The notes below the pieces were generated by a model. It had not been told where the DNA came from. It saw nothing but the letters and a program-made list of their open reading frames with translations, and did no database searches. Positions 11,824-12,543 of a DNA stretch of 12,543 bases are shown here, one piece after another (position 1 is the first letter of the stretch; the number at the start of each line of letters is the position of its first letter). The translations under genes and the position numbers were made by a program. This stretch comes from Cyanobacteriota bacterium (GTDB lineage Bacteria; Cyanobacteriota; Cyanobacteriia; SKYG9): assembly GCA_025054735.1 (NCBI GenBank), contig JANWZG010000061.1:1-12543 (forward strand), in the 5' to 3' direction.

Positions 11824-12543
11824 CTATTTATGCCTAATGTACTCATAGACATTTAGATACTGATCACCGGGGTTTTTCCAGGAATAGTCGTAAGCCATAC
11901 CTTGGATGGCAAGCTGTTGAAATTCCTTGGGGCTTTGATACCAGAGATCGATCGCCCGCCCCATGGCTGATTCCAAGGCATGGGCATCGGTCTGGAAGAA
12001 GACATAGCCATTACGTGCTTCTGGCTCGTGTTCTTGGTCATAGTCGCGATCGAACACAGTGCTAACCAAGCCACCTACGCCCCGAACAACGGGTACTGTG
12101 CCATAGCGCAACCCAATCATTTGCGTTAGGCCACAAGGCTCAAAGTTACTAGGGACAACGATGATATCGGCTCCTGCATAAATCAAGTGGGATAACTCTT
12201 CATTGAAGCTTAGTTCCAAGTGGCAATCAGGGTTGTCGTTCAAGTGCCGTTTTTCATGCCAGAACCAGTTGTTAATACTGGCTTCAGTTGCCGTTCCCAG
12301 TAAGACGAATTGTGCTCCTCGGTTGAGGGCATAGTAGATGGCATGGTGGACGAGGTGAACGCCCTTCTGGTCGTCTAGGCGACCAACGTAGCTAACGATG
12401 GGTTTATCTACATCTTGAAGCAGTAAACGATCGCGCAGCGCCTTCTTATTTTGTGCCTTCAGCTCAAAGGTGTCCTTAGTGTAGTGGTGTGGAATAAAGC
12501 GATCAATTTCAGGATTCCAGACATCGTAGTCAATGCCGTTGAG
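11824..12543 (-). CDS. glgA: Glycogen synthase, C-terminal half (5' end outside window)
   Basis: The frame is open from the right edge; 239 codons to the stop are present, about half of a usual GlgA. It encodes the C-terminal Rossmann domain of a GT5 family synthase that adds glucose from ADP-glucose to glycogen. The segment starts with LNGIDYDVWNP, and contains YVGRLDDQKGVHL, the LSFNEELSHLIYAGAD helix and the nucleotide-sugar site VPSNFEPCGLTQMIGLRYG with the conserved glutamate, followed by VRGVGGL. The N-terminal KxGG motif is outside the window. The text resembles the cyanobacterial GlgA2 type more than GlgA1, a judgement from memory. The next ATG inside the window (12243) is an internal methionine, not the start. 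leuB follows after 51 bp. Confidence 0.94.
   Translation of the reverse strand, partial: LNGIDYDVWNPEIDRFIPHHYTKDTFELKAQNKKALRDRLLLQDVDKPIVSYVGRLDDQKGVHLVHHAIYYALNRGAQFVLLGTATEASINNWFWHEKRHLNDNPDCHLELSFNEELSHLIYAGADIIVVPSNFEPCGLTQMIGLRYGTVPVVRGVGGLVSTVFDRDYDQEHEPEARNGYVFFQTDAHALESAMGRAIDLWYQSPKEFQQLAIQGMAYDYSWKNPGDQYLNVYEYIRHK

Overview
The window reads as the chromosome of a beta-cyanobacterium-like organism. Three independent signs point this way. (1) The left end carries the end of ndhD3 followed by cupA and cupS, a CO2-uptake NDH-1 operon known only from cyanobacteria. (2) The octamer GCGATCGC (the cyanobacterial HIP1 motif) is found seven times in about 12.5 kb, at 220, 382, 1257, 2727, 4053, 4511 and 6389, where chance would give far fewer than one. 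(3) There is an NADPH-thioredoxin reductase fused to thioredoxin (NTRC type), found in chloroplasts and many cyanobacteria. I cannot name the species.

Layout. 1-2277 (+): ndhD3 (3' part), cupA, cupS, the high-affinity CO2-uptake module of the NDH-1MS complex. 2355-4581 (-): pheS then a group I cysteine desulfurase, 22 bp apart. 4674-5498 (+): surE, divergent from pheS. 5499-6088: a 590-bp gene-free stretch unusually rich in palindromes and short tandem repeats. 6089-6994 (+): a metallo-beta-lactamase-fold hydrolase of unknown substrate. 6995-7303: a convergent spacer holding a MITE-like insertion with terminal inverted repeats and a target-site duplication. 7304-7822 (-): ilvN. 7823-8155: a spacer with degenerate repeats related to part of the MITE-like element. 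8156-10070 (-): a DUF2062 membrane protein gene, then the NTRC gene. 10357-10695 (+): a small four-helix membrane protein (PF04020, phage-holin 4_2 / YvlD family) whose end overlaps the convergent leuB. 10687-11772 (-): leuB. 11824-12543 (-): the 3' part of glgA, whose 5' end lies beyond the window.

Most genes are housekeeping: CO2 acquisition, sulfur mobilisation, tRNA charging, nucleotide clean-up, branched-chain amino acid synthesis (ilvN and leuB, separate loci), thiol redox control and glycogen synthesis. I see no defence island, prophage, CRISPR array, tRNA or rRNA. I found no clear new multi-gene system. The most promising unexplained material is noncoding: the MITE-like element at 7045-7202 and the repeat-dense region at 5499-6088. 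All structures were found by eye; no folding or database search was run.
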